Assembly (NCBI GenBank): GCA_023425905.1
Contig: JAFABT010000200.1
Span: forward strand, 1-6,286
DNA: 6,286 nt
DNA from: Actinomycetes bacterium
GTDB lineage: Bacteria > Actinomycetota > Actinomycetes > Actinomycetales > Cellulomonadaceae
Reading direction: 5' to 3'
Numbering within the stretch: the stretch's first letter is position 1; the number at the start of each line of letters is the position of its first letter. The position numbers and the translations under genes were made by a program. Positions 1 through 5,685 of this stretch are shown here, piece after piece. The notes beneath the pieces are model-generated. The model worked only from the letters and a program-made list of their open reading frames with translations, was not told the origin of the DNA and made no database searches.

Positions 1-9
1 GGTCGCCAT
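1..9 (-). CDS. Probable start of next minus-strand gene (possibly ftsK), partial
   Basis: Only three codons are visible: ATG at 9..7, then GCG and ACC, giving Met-Ala-Thr before the window edge. The start is proposed because a -10-like TAGGTT lies 7 bases before the ATG, and because the ATG lies just beyond a strong hairpin that ends the rnj unit. In many actinobacteria an FtsK/SpoIIIE DNA translocase gene follows rnj on the same strand, and those proteins often begin Met-Ala-Thr/Ser. The ftsK identity is therefore an inference from gene order and not read from the sequence. A different gene, or no gene, is possible. Confidence 0.35.
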
Positions 10-16
10 GGTGCCA

Positions 17-22
17 AACCTA
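17..22 (-). promoter_or_regulatory. Candidate leaderless -10 element for the gene starting at 9
   Basis: Read on the minus strand, TAGGTT occupies 22..17 and is followed by the 7-base spacer TGGCACC and then ATG at 9..7. This fits the TANNNT pattern of actinobacterial -10 boxes, with transcription starting at or next to the A of the ATG. No Shine-Dalgarno lies in the gap. The -35 region would fall inside the upstream hairpin at 33-77, and no TTGACA-like hexamer is evident there. Confidence 0.4.
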
Positions 23-32
23 CCCGCGCACC

Positions 33-77
33 CCGGCACGGCCCGGGAGGAACACGCGGCTCCCCCGGGCCGGCCGG
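33..77 (-). terminator. GC-rich hairpin, probable terminator of dapA-rnj
   Basis: An inverted repeat begins 10 bases after the rnj stop codon. Bases 39-47 pair perfectly with 64-72 (9 bp, core GGCCCGGG/CCCGGGCC). Bases 33-37 pair with 73-77 (5 bp), leaving A38 as a single bulge, so the stem has 14 pairs around a 16-base loop at 48-63. No U-tract follows directly on the minus strand; the nearest T run (TTT, 18..16) is about 14 bases away. Terminators without a U-tract are often reported in high-GC actinobacteria, but transcript data would be needed to prove termination. Confidence 0.6.
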
Positions 78-87
78 AGCGGTCGGA

Positions 88-1773
88 TCACGCCTCGACG
101 ACGACCGGGATGATCATCGGGCGCCGCCGCAGTCGACCCGAGATCCACCGGCCCACGACGCGCCGGATGATCTGCTGGAGCTGGTAGGTGTCCGCGTTGC
201 CGCCCTTGGCGGCCTCCTCGACCGCCGCGACGACGTCCGGAAGGATGTCGTCGAAGACGCCCTCGTGCTCCGCGAAGCCACGGGCGTGGACCTGCGGACC
301 GGCGAGCACCGTGCCGTCAGCCGAGCTGACGACGACGAAGATCGACACGAAGCCCTCGTCCCCGAGGATGCGGCGGTCCTTGAGCTCGGCCTCGGAGATC
401 TGCCCGACGCTCGAGCCGTCGACGTAGACGTAGCCGCACGGCACCGCGCCCACGACGGACGCCTCGCCGTCGACGAGGTCGATGACGACGCCGTCCTCGG
501 CGAGGATGACGCGCTCCGGTGGGACGCCCGTCTGGACCGCGAGCGCCGCGTTCGCGACGAGGTGACGCACCTCGCCGTGCACGGGCATGACGTTCTTGGG
601 CCGCAGGATGTTGTAGCAGTAGAGCAGCTCGCCGGCGCTCGCGTGCCCCGAGACGTGGACCTTCGCGTTGCCCGAGTGCACGACGCGCGCGCCGAGCCGG
701 GTGAGCCCGTTGATGACGCGGTAGACGGCGTTCTCGTTGCCCGGGATGAGCGAGGACGCGAGGACGACGGTGTCGCCGTGCCCGACCTCGACCTTGTGGT
801 CTCGGTTCGCGATCCGCGACAGCGCCGCCATGGGCTCGCCCTGCGACCCGGTGCACATGAGGACGACCTCGTGGTCGGGAATGCTCGTCACCTGCTTGAG
901 GTCGACGAGCACACCCTCGGGGATGCGAAGGTAGCCGAGGTCCGAGGCGATCGCCATGTTGCGGACCATCGACCGTCCGACGAGTGCCACCTTGCGGCCG
1001 TGCGCCTCCGCGGCGTCGAAGACCTGCTGGACGCGGTGGACGTGGGAGGCGAAGGACGCCACGACGATCCGCCCGCTCGACTCCCCGAAGACGGAGTCGA
1101 GCACCGGGCCGATGCCGCGCTCGGGCGCGACGAACCCGGGGACCTCGGCGTTGGTCGAGTCGACCATGAAGAGGTCGACGCCCTTCTCGCCGAGTCGCGC
1201 GAAGGCGCGCAGGTCGGTGATGCGGCCGTCGAGCGGGAGCTGGTCCATCTTGAAGTCCCCGGTGTGGAGCACCGTGCCAGCGGCCGTCGTCACCGCGACC
1301 GCGAGCGCGTCGGGGATCGAGTGGTTGACGGCGACGAACTCGCACTCGAAGGCGCCGAGCTGCTCGACCTGGCCCTCTTTGACGGCGAGCGTCACGGGGG
1401 TGATCCGGTGCTCCTTGAGCTTGGCCTCGATGAAGGCGAGCGTGAGCTGGGAGCCGACGAGGGGGATGTCCCCGCGGAGACGGAGCAGGTACGGCACCGC
1501 GCCGATGTGGTCCTCGTGGCCGTGGGTGAGGACGATCGCCTCGATGTCGTCGAGGCGGTCCCGGATGTAGTCGAAGTCCGGGAGGATGAGGTCGACGCCA
1601 GGCTGGTGGTCCTCGGGGAAGAGCACGCCGCAGTCGATGACGAGCAGGCGGCCGTCGTACTCGAGGACGGCCATGTTGCGGCCGATCTCACCGAGCCCAC
1701 CGAGGGCGACCACCCGCAACGCGCCGTGAGGCAGGACGGGCGGCGGGGTGAGCTCGGGATGGGGGTGGGACAT
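88..1773 (-). CDS. rnj: Ribonuclease J (metallo-beta-lactamase/beta-CASP RNase)
   Basis: This 561-residue protein matches the usual RNase J length (about 555-560). RNase J is a cytoplasmic zinc-dependent enzyme with 5'-3' exonuclease and endonuclease activity in rRNA maturation and mRNA turnover. The metallo-beta-lactamase fold begins with VALGGLGEIGRNM (22-34). Its metal ligands are in THGHEDH (H84, H86, D88, H89), H151 in NHSIPD and D173 in HTGDFK. The beta-CASP part contains CTGSQGEP (307-314), then HVSGHAS (373-379) and PVHGE with H399. A C-terminal domain completes the protein. About 18 residues rich in Pro and His precede the fold. The ATG at 1773 is chosen because GGAGG lies 4 bases upstream. 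The gene begins 12 bases after the dapA stop, so it is probably co-transcribed with dapA, and the hairpin at 33-77 follows it. Confidence 0.96.
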   Translation of the reverse strand: MSHPHPELTPPPVLPHGALRVVALGGLGEIGRNMAVLEYDGRLLVIDCGVLFPEDHQPGVDLILPDFDYIRDRLDDIEAIVLTHGHEDHIGAVPYLLRLRGDIPLVGSQLTLAFIEAKLKEHRITPVTLAVKEGQVEQLGAFECEFVAVNHSIPDALAVAVTTAAGTVLHTGDFKMDQLPLDGRITDLRAFARLGEKGVDLFMVDSTNAEVPGFVAPERGIGPVLDSVFGESSGRIVVASFASHVHRVQQVFDAAEAHGRKVALVGRSMVRNMAIASDLGYLRIPEGVLVDLKQVTSIPDHEVVLMCTGSQGEPMAALSRIANRDHKVEVGHGDTVVLASSLIPGNENAVYRVINGLTRLGARVVHSGNAKVHVSGHASAGELLYCYNILRPKNVMPVHGEVRHLVANAALAVQTGVPPERVILAEDGVVIDLVDGEASVVGAVPCGYVYVDGSSVGQISEAELKDRRILGDEGFVSIFVVVSSADGTVLAGPQVHARGFAEHEGVFDDILPDVVAAVEEAAKGGNADTYQLQQIIRRVVGRWISGRLRRRPMIIPVVVEA

Positions 1774-1777
1774 GGGA

Positions 1778-1782
1778 CCTCC
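1778..1782 (-). promoter_or_regulatory. Shine-Dalgarno of rnj
   Basis: GGAGG on the minus strand lies within the 12-base gap between the dapA stop (1788..1786) and the rnj ATG (1773), with a short 4-base spacing (TCCC). It is the only clear Shine-Dalgarno before a start codon in the window. It supports translation of rnj as the second gene of a dapA-rnj message. Confidence 0.75.
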
Positions 1783-1785
1783 GGA

Positions 1786-2697
1786 TCAGCGAACGGGTTC
1801 GAGGCCAGCGGCGCGCAGCGCTGCGCGGACCCGGTCGACCTCGTCGGCGTCGGCCTCGACGTGGGGCAGACGCATCGCGGCGCTGGGCAGGATGCCGAGC
1901 AGCCACAGGGTGAGCTTGGAGCGCAGGGCACCGTTGCCGGAACCGCTGATGATGTCGATCGCGGGGAGCAGCTCGACCAGGTGGTCGCGCGCGGCGCTCA
2001 CGTCGCCCGCGTGGAACGAGCGCACGGCGTCCGCGACCCGGTCGCCAGCGATGTGCGCCACCATCGAGACGACGCCGACGCCACCGTGGGCGAGGAACGC
2101 GAGGACGAGCGCGTCGTCGCCGCTGTACCAGGCGAGGCCGGTGCGTGACTGGTTGACGACTGCGGCCTCGAGGTCGCCGGTCGCGTCCTTGATCGCGACC
2201 ACGCGCTCGTGCTCGGCGAGGGTCGCGAGGGTGTCGCCGGCGAAGCGCACGCCGGTGCGCACCGGGACGTCGTAGAGCATGACCGGCAGCTCGGTCGAGT
2301 CCGCGATCGCGCTCACGTGGGCGATGACACCGGCCTGTGACGGGCGCGAGTAGTAGGGAGAGACGACGAGCAGTCCGTGCGCGCCGGCCTCCGCGGCCTG
2401 CTCTGCCATGCGGACCGCGTGCGCGGTGTCGTTCGACCCCGCACCCGCGAGCACGACCGCGTCGTCGCCGACCGCCTCGACGACCGCACGGATGAGGTCG
2501 GACTTCTCAGGTGCGTGCGTCGTGGGCGCCTCGCCCGTCGTGCCGTTGAGCACGATCCCGTCGTTGCCGTGGGCGACGAGGTGAGTGGCGAGGTCGGCCG
2601 CGGCCTTGAGGTCGACGGACCCATCGGCGCGCATGGGGGTGACCATGGCGGTGAGCACCGTGCCGAAGGGACGGGTGGCGGTCGTGTGCTGCGGCAT
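1786..2697 (-). CDS. dapA: 4-hydroxy-tetrahydrodipicolinate synthase
   Basis: The enzyme condenses pyruvate with L-aspartate 4-semialdehyde, the first committed step to diaminopimelate (cell wall) and lysine. At 303 residues it has normal family length and forms a single TIM barrel. Visible family landmarks are FGTVLTAMVTP (11-21), NGTTGE (51-56) with the T53/T54 pair, SPYYSRP with Y115/Y116, LYDVPVRTG with Y142 and R148, and the Schiff-base lysine K170 in VAIKDATGD. All expected catalytic residues are present. The ATG at 2697 keeps the conserved N-terminal strand; the internal ATG at 2646 (residue 18) would cut into it. No Shine-Dalgarno precedes the start, but TAGTTT lies 6 bases upstream, suggesting a leaderless transcript. 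It is 64 bases from folA and 12 bases before rnj. The same dapA-rnj pair occurs in M. tuberculosis (Rv2753c-Rv2752c). Confidence 0.96.
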   Translation of the reverse strand: MPQHTTATRPFGTVLTAMVTPMRADGSVDLKAAADLATHLVAHGNDGIVLNGTTGEAPTTHAPEKSDLIRAVVEAVGDDAVVLAGAGSNDTAHAVRMAEQAAEAGAHGLLVVSPYYSRPSQAGVIAHVSAIADSTELPVMLYDVPVRTGVRFAGDTLATLAEHERVVAIKDATGDLEAAVVNQSRTGLAWYSGDDALVLAFLAHGGVGVVSMVAHIAGDRVADAVRSFHAGDVSAARDHLVELLPAIDIISGSGNGALRSKLTLWLLGILPSAAMRLPHVEADADEVDRVRAALRAAGLEPVR

Positions 2698-2703
2698 GGG
2701 GTC

Positions 2704-2709
2704 AAACTA
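2704..2709 (-). promoter_or_regulatory. Candidate leaderless -10 element of dapA
   Basis: Minus-strand TAGTTT (2709..2704) is followed by exactly six bases (GACCCC) and then the dapA ATG (2697..2695). This fits TANNNT with transcription starting at the A of the start codon. There is no Shine-Dalgarno in the last 20 bases before the ATG. I cannot recognise a -35 hexamer about 17 bases upstream. If correct, dapA-rnj is its own transcription unit and not merely read-through from thyA-folA. Confidence 0.5.
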
Positions 2710-2761
2710 CCGCCCAGGGGCGCCGGCCTGCTCGCACGTCCGACCTCGGGCGGCACGAGGC

Positions 2762-3322
2762 TCAGACGCCAGCGCCTTCGTCGGCCTGGGCCAGGACGGG
2801 TCGGAGGCTGCGGAAGCGGTACCTCGCTCCGCTCGTCGAGGTCGCCCACGCACTGACGGCGGCGGTGACGAAGCGGCCGGGGACGGCAGGCGCGAGCGTG
2901 TCGCCCTCCTCGAGCGTGTCGAGGCCGGGGACCTCGAGGTCGGTGATCTCGAGGCGCGTCGCGAAGGGCAGCATGGCCTCGTAGACCTGCGCACCGCCGA
3001 TGCACCAGGCCGGGCCGCCATCGAGACGCTCAAGGGCGGCGCCGACGTCGTGGACGGCGTCCGCGCCCGGCGTGCTCCATCCACGGTCCCGCGTGAGCAC
3101 GATGTTGTCCCGCCCGGGAAGCGGCCGGAACCGCGCAGGCAGCGAGTCCCACGTCGTCCGACCCATGACGACCGCGTGCCCACGGGTGAGCTCCCTGAAG
3201 TGCGCGAGGTCCTCCGGGACATGCCACGGCAACGTGCCCGAGCGGCCGAGGACGGCGGCAGGCACGCCGCCCGGAGCGCTCACGCGCGCCTGAGCCCACA
3301 CGAGGCCGAGGTCGACGCTCAC
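2762..3322 (-). CDS. folA: Dihydrofolate reductase
   Basis: The enzyme reduces dihydrofolate to tetrahydrofolate with NADPH, recycling the DHF made by ThyA next door. Landmarks are the first strand with VWAQA (8-12), the active-site stretch LPWHVPEDLAHFR (31-43), in which D38 matches the catalytic E. coli Asp27, MGRTTW (53-58), RPLPGRDNIVL (66-76) and the IGGAQVYE glycine pair (G109/G110) of the NADPH site. At 186 residues it is longer than the usual 159-165. About 8 extra residues (roughly 14-23) sit between VWAQA and VLGRSG, and a short tail follows the last strand. The start is GTG, and its GTGA overlaps the thyA stop TGA by 4 bases. No clear Shine-Dalgarno is present, so translational coupling to thyA is likely. 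The next in-frame GTG (residue 8) would remove the first strand. The M. tuberculosis equivalent is dfrA. Confidence 0.95.
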   Translation of the reverse strand: MSVDLGLVWAQARVSAPGGVPAAVLGRSGTLPWHVPEDLAHFRELTRGHAVVMGRTTWDSLPARFRPLPGRDNIVLTRDRGWSTPGADAVHDVGAALERLDGGPAWCIGGAQVYEAMLPFATRLEITDLEVPGLDTLEEGDTLAPAVPGRFVTAAVSAWATSTSGARYRFRSLRPVLAQADEGAGV

Positions 3323-4152
3323 ACCGCGACCGGGGCGCTGATCGCCGGGTGGTGGACGTAGTCGTGCACGACGACGTCGTCGAAGTCGTAGTCGAACAGG
3401 GACGCAGCCCGTCGCAGCTCGAGTCGCGGGGCCGCGAAGGGCTCACGGGCGAGCTGCTCGGCGACCTGCTCGGCGTGGTTGTCGTAGACGTGGCAGTCGC
3501 CGCCGGTCCACACGAACTCCCCCACCTCGAGCCCGACCTGCTGGGCCACCATGTGCGTGAGCAGGGCGTAGGACGCGATGTTGAACGGGACACCGAGGAA
3601 CATGTCCGCCGACCGTTGGTAGAGCTGGCAGGAGAGCCTGCCGTCGGCGACGTAGAACTGGAAGAACGCGTGGCACGGCGCGAGCGCCATCTTGTCGAGC
3701 TCGGCGACGTTCCACGCAGAGACGATGATCCGACGCGAGTCCGGGTCCTCGCTCAGCTGCCGCAGCACCTGCGCGAGCTGGTCGACGTGCCCGCCGCCGG
3801 GCGTGGGCCACGAGCGCCACTGGACGCCGTAGACCGGGCCGAGCTCGCCGTCGTCGTCCGCCCACTCGTTCCAGATCCGGATGCCGTTCTCCTGGAGCCA
3901 GCGCACGTTCGAGTCCCCTCGCAGGAACCACAGCAGCTCCCCGACGACCGAACGCACGTGCACCCGTTTGGTCGTCACGAGGGGAAAGCCCTGGGCGAGG
4001 TCGAAACGGATCTGCCGGCCGAACACCGACCTGGTCCCCGTGCCGGTGCGGTCCTGCTTGGGGGTGCCGTTCTCCCACACGTCACGCAGGAGGTCCTCGT
4101 AGGCGCAGAACGTCGCGGTCGTCCCTGGGTTCACTGCGGCATCCGGCGTCAT
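3319..4152 (-). CDS. thyA: Thymidylate synthase (folate-dependent, ThyA type)
   Basis: ThyA methylates dUMP to dTMP using 5,10-methylene-THF as both carbon donor and reductant, releasing DHF. All key residues of the classic enzyme are present: R35 in DRTGTGT, E72 in ELLWFL, R140/R141 in PDSRRII, the nucleophile C160 in APCHAFFQF, R180 and D183 in QLYQRSADMFLG, N191 in PFNIASYALL, H221 and Y223 in GDCHVYDNH, and the conserved C-terminal APVAV. It has 277 residues against 264 in E. coli; the excess is an N-terminal extension of about 13 residues. The ATG at 4152 has no usable Shine-Dalgarno: a GGGAGGG run is about 16 bases away. TAGGAT sits 6 bases upstream, so a leaderless mRNA is likely. The stop codon overlaps the folA start, giving a thyA-folA operon. 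Confidence 0.97.
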   Translation of the reverse strand: MTPDAAVNPGTTATFCAYEDLLRDVWENGTPKQDRTGTGTRSVFGRQIRFDLAQGFPLVTTKRVHVRSVVGELLWFLRGDSNVRWLQENGIRIWNEWADDDGELGPVYGVQWRSWPTPGGGHVDQLAQVLRQLSEDPDSRRIIVSAWNVAELDKMALAPCHAFFQFYVADGRLSCQLYQRSADMFLGVPFNIASYALLTHMVAQQVGLEVGEFVWTGGDCHVYDNHAEQVAEQLAREPFAAPRLELRRAASLFDYDFDDVVVHDYVHHPAISAPVAV

Positions 4153-4158
4153 GGCGGC

Positions 4159-4164
4159 ATCCTA
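4159..4164 (-). promoter_or_regulatory. Candidate leaderless -10 element of thyA-folA
   Basis: Minus-strand TAGGAT (4164..4159), a good actinobacterial -10 sequence, is followed by six bases (GCCGCC) and then the thyA ATG (4152). The expected start of transcription is the A of the ATG. A second ATG inside the element (4160..4158) is out of frame with thyA. A -35 position would be about 4182-4187, next to the opposing gabD -10. No good TTGACA match is seen there. Confidence 0.55.
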
Positions 4165-4187
4165 GGCGCCCTCCCCGACGGTGAGGC

Positions 4188-4193
4188 GATACT
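4188..4193 (+). promoter_or_regulatory. Candidate leaderless -10 element of gabD
   Basis: GATACT is followed by six bases (GGGCCG) and then the gabD ATG at 4200. It differs from TATAAT at the first and fifth positions. No Shine-Dalgarno lies in front of the ATG. The -35 position would be about 4165-4170, directly next to the thyA -10 on the opposite strand, so the two promoters share the same DNA. No convincing -35 hexamer is seen. Confidence 0.5.
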
Positions 4194-4199
4194 GGGCCG

Positions 4200-5675
4200 A
4201 TGACGCCGTCGTCGCCCTTGCCGCCCGTGATCGCCGCGCACCTCGCGACGGGTCTCCTCATCGACGGGCTCTGGCGGCCCGCCTTCGACCGTGCGACGTT
4301 CCCGGTCGAGGACCCTGCGACGGGCGAGGTGATCGCCGACGTCGCAGACGCCCGTGCGGCCGACGCCCTCGATGCGCTCGGCGCCGCCGACGCAGCCGCT
4401 CCCGCCTGGCGCGCCGTCGCCCCCCGCGAACGTGCCGAGGCGCTCCGCGCCGTGCACGACCGGCTCATGGCCCGCGCGGACACCCTCTCGGCCGTCATCA
4501 CGGCCGAGAGCGGCAAGCCGATCGCCGAGGCGCGCGCCGAGGTCGCCTACGGCGCCGACTTCGTCCGGTGGTACTCCGAGCAGGCGGTGCGCGCCGCCGG
4601 GTCCGCACGCACCGCACCGTCCGGGGGTAGCCACCAGATCGTGCTGCGCCGCGCCGTAGGCCCCGTCCTCGCGATCACGCCCTGGAACTTCCCGCTCGCG
4701 ATGGCGACGCGCAAGGTCGCACCCGCGCTCGCCGCAGGCTGCACCGTCGTCGTCAAGCCCGCCCGGCTCGCCCCGCTCACGACCGCGCTCTTCGCCGAGA
4801 TCGTCCGCGAGGTGCTCGCCGAGCGTGGTCTGCCCGCGGGGGTCCTCAACGTCGTGCCGTCCTCCTCCGCGGCGGCCGTGAGCGAGCCGCTGCTCACCGA
4901 TCCGCGACTGCGCAAGCTGTCGTTCACCGGGTCGACCGAGGTCGGTCGCACGCTGCTGCGCCAGGCCGCCGACCGTGTGCTGCGCACCTCGATGGAGCTG
5001 GGCGGCGACGCGCCCTTCCTCGTCTTCGAGGACGCCGACGTCGAGGCTGCGGTCGAGGGTGCCCTCGCGGCAAAGCTGCGCAACGCAGGTCAGACGTGCG
5101 TCGCCGCCAACCGGTTCCTCGTCCACGAGCGCGTCGCGGAGGAGTTCACCGGGCAGCTCACCGCCGCCTTCGAAGCGCTCGTCGTCGGCCCTGGAACCGT
5201 CCCGGGCACCGACGTGGGCCCCCTCATCGAGGCCGCCGCGGTCGATGCCGTCCACGAGCTCGTCACCGCAGACCTCGACGCGGGCGCCCGGCTGCGCACC
5301 GGCGGGACGCCCTCCGCCGGGCCCGGCCACTTCTACCCCCCGACCGTGCTCACCGGCCTCGAGCGCGACGCCGCCACGGTGACGCACGAGGTCTTCGGCC
5401 CCGTCGCACCCGTCCTCACCTTCACGGACGAGGAGGAGGCCGTCGCGCTCGCGAACGCGGGCGATCACGGCCTTGCCGCCTACGCCTTCACGACCGACGT
5501 GCGGCGCGTCTTCCGCCTCGCCGAGCAGATCGAGGCCGGGATGCTCGGCGTCAACCGTGGCATGGTCTCCGACGCCTCCGCGCCCTTCGGCGGCGTCAAG
5601 GCCTCCGGCCTCGGCCGCGAGGGCGGCGAAGCGGGCATCGAGGAATACCTCGAGACCGTCTACGTGAGCCTGTAG
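4200..5675 (+). CDS. gabD: Succinate-semialdehyde dehydrogenase (aldehyde dehydrogenase superfamily, GabD type)
   Basis: Members of this family oxidise succinate semialdehyde to succinate with NAD(P)+, the last step of GABA breakdown. The 491-residue protein is full length (E. coli GabD has 482) and soluble. Landmarks are PWNFP with N163, VVVKPA with K186, FTGSTEVG (242-249) of the Rossmann fold, the general base E266 in MELGGDAPF, the nucleophile C300 in NAGQTCVAANR, E397 in HEVFGPV, and the GabD-like C-terminus APFGGVKASGLGREG (461-475). The match to E. coli GabD around VEGALAAKLRNAGQTC is close. R189 replaces the Ser that follows KPA in E. coli GabD, and A302 replaces the second cysteine of QTCVC. 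Other semialdehydes could be the real substrate, since no GABA transaminase gene is visible. It is divergent from thyA and starts at the first ATG, with a -10 six bases upstream. Confidence 0.88.
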   Translation: MTPSSPLPPVIAAHLATGLLIDGLWRPAFDRATFPVEDPATGEVIADVADARAADALDALGAADAAAPAWRAVAPRERAEALRAVHDRLMARADTLSAVITAESGKPIAEARAEVAYGADFVRWYSEQAVRAAGSARTAPSGGSHQIVLRRAVGPVLAITPWNFPLAMATRKVAPALAAGCTVVVKPARLAPLTTALFAEIVREVLAERGLPAGVLNVVPSSSAAAVSEPLLTDPRLRKLSFTGSTEVGRTLLRQAADRVLRTSMELGGDAPFLVFEDADVEAAVEGALAAKLRNAGQTCVAANRFLVHERVAEEFTGQLTAAFEALVVGPGTVPGTDVGPLIEAAAVDAVHELVTADLDAGARLRTGGTPSAGPGHFYPPTVLTGLERDAATVTHEVFGPVAPVLTFTDEEEAVALANAGDHGLAAYAFTTDVRRVFRLAEQIEAGMLGVNRGMVSDASAPFGGVKASGLGREGGEAGIEEYLETVYVSL

Positions 5676-5685
5676 GCCTGCCGGC

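Noticed and set aside
265..2148. 627-codon open frame on the plus strand, antisense to rnj and dapA
   Set aside because: Its translation is rich in Asp, Glu, Arg, Val and Ala with no recognisable domain. It crosses the rnj/dapA junction and overlaps two genes with complete catalytic motifs. Long antisense frames are expected in high-GC coding DNA.
2710..2753. CCGCCC/GGGCGG inverted repeat between folA and dapA
   Set aside because: The arms are only 6 bases with a 32-base loop, close to what chance gives at this GC content. There is no support for an operator.
2744..2760. Possible terminator hairpin just after folA (CCTCG/CGAGG, 7-base loop)
   Set aside because: The stem has only 5 bp and there is no U-tract; such short pairs are common in GC-rich DNA. 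It is not strong enough to call.
4168..4176. GGGAGGG on the minus strand as a Shine-Dalgarno for thyA
   Set aside because: It is about 16 bases from the ATG, too far for normal ribosome positioning, while a -10-like TAGGAT lies closer at leaderless spacing.
5673..5685. TAGGCC before azlC as a leaderless -10
   Set aside because: It lacks the essential T at position six and includes the gabD stop codon. The gene is better explained as second in an operon.
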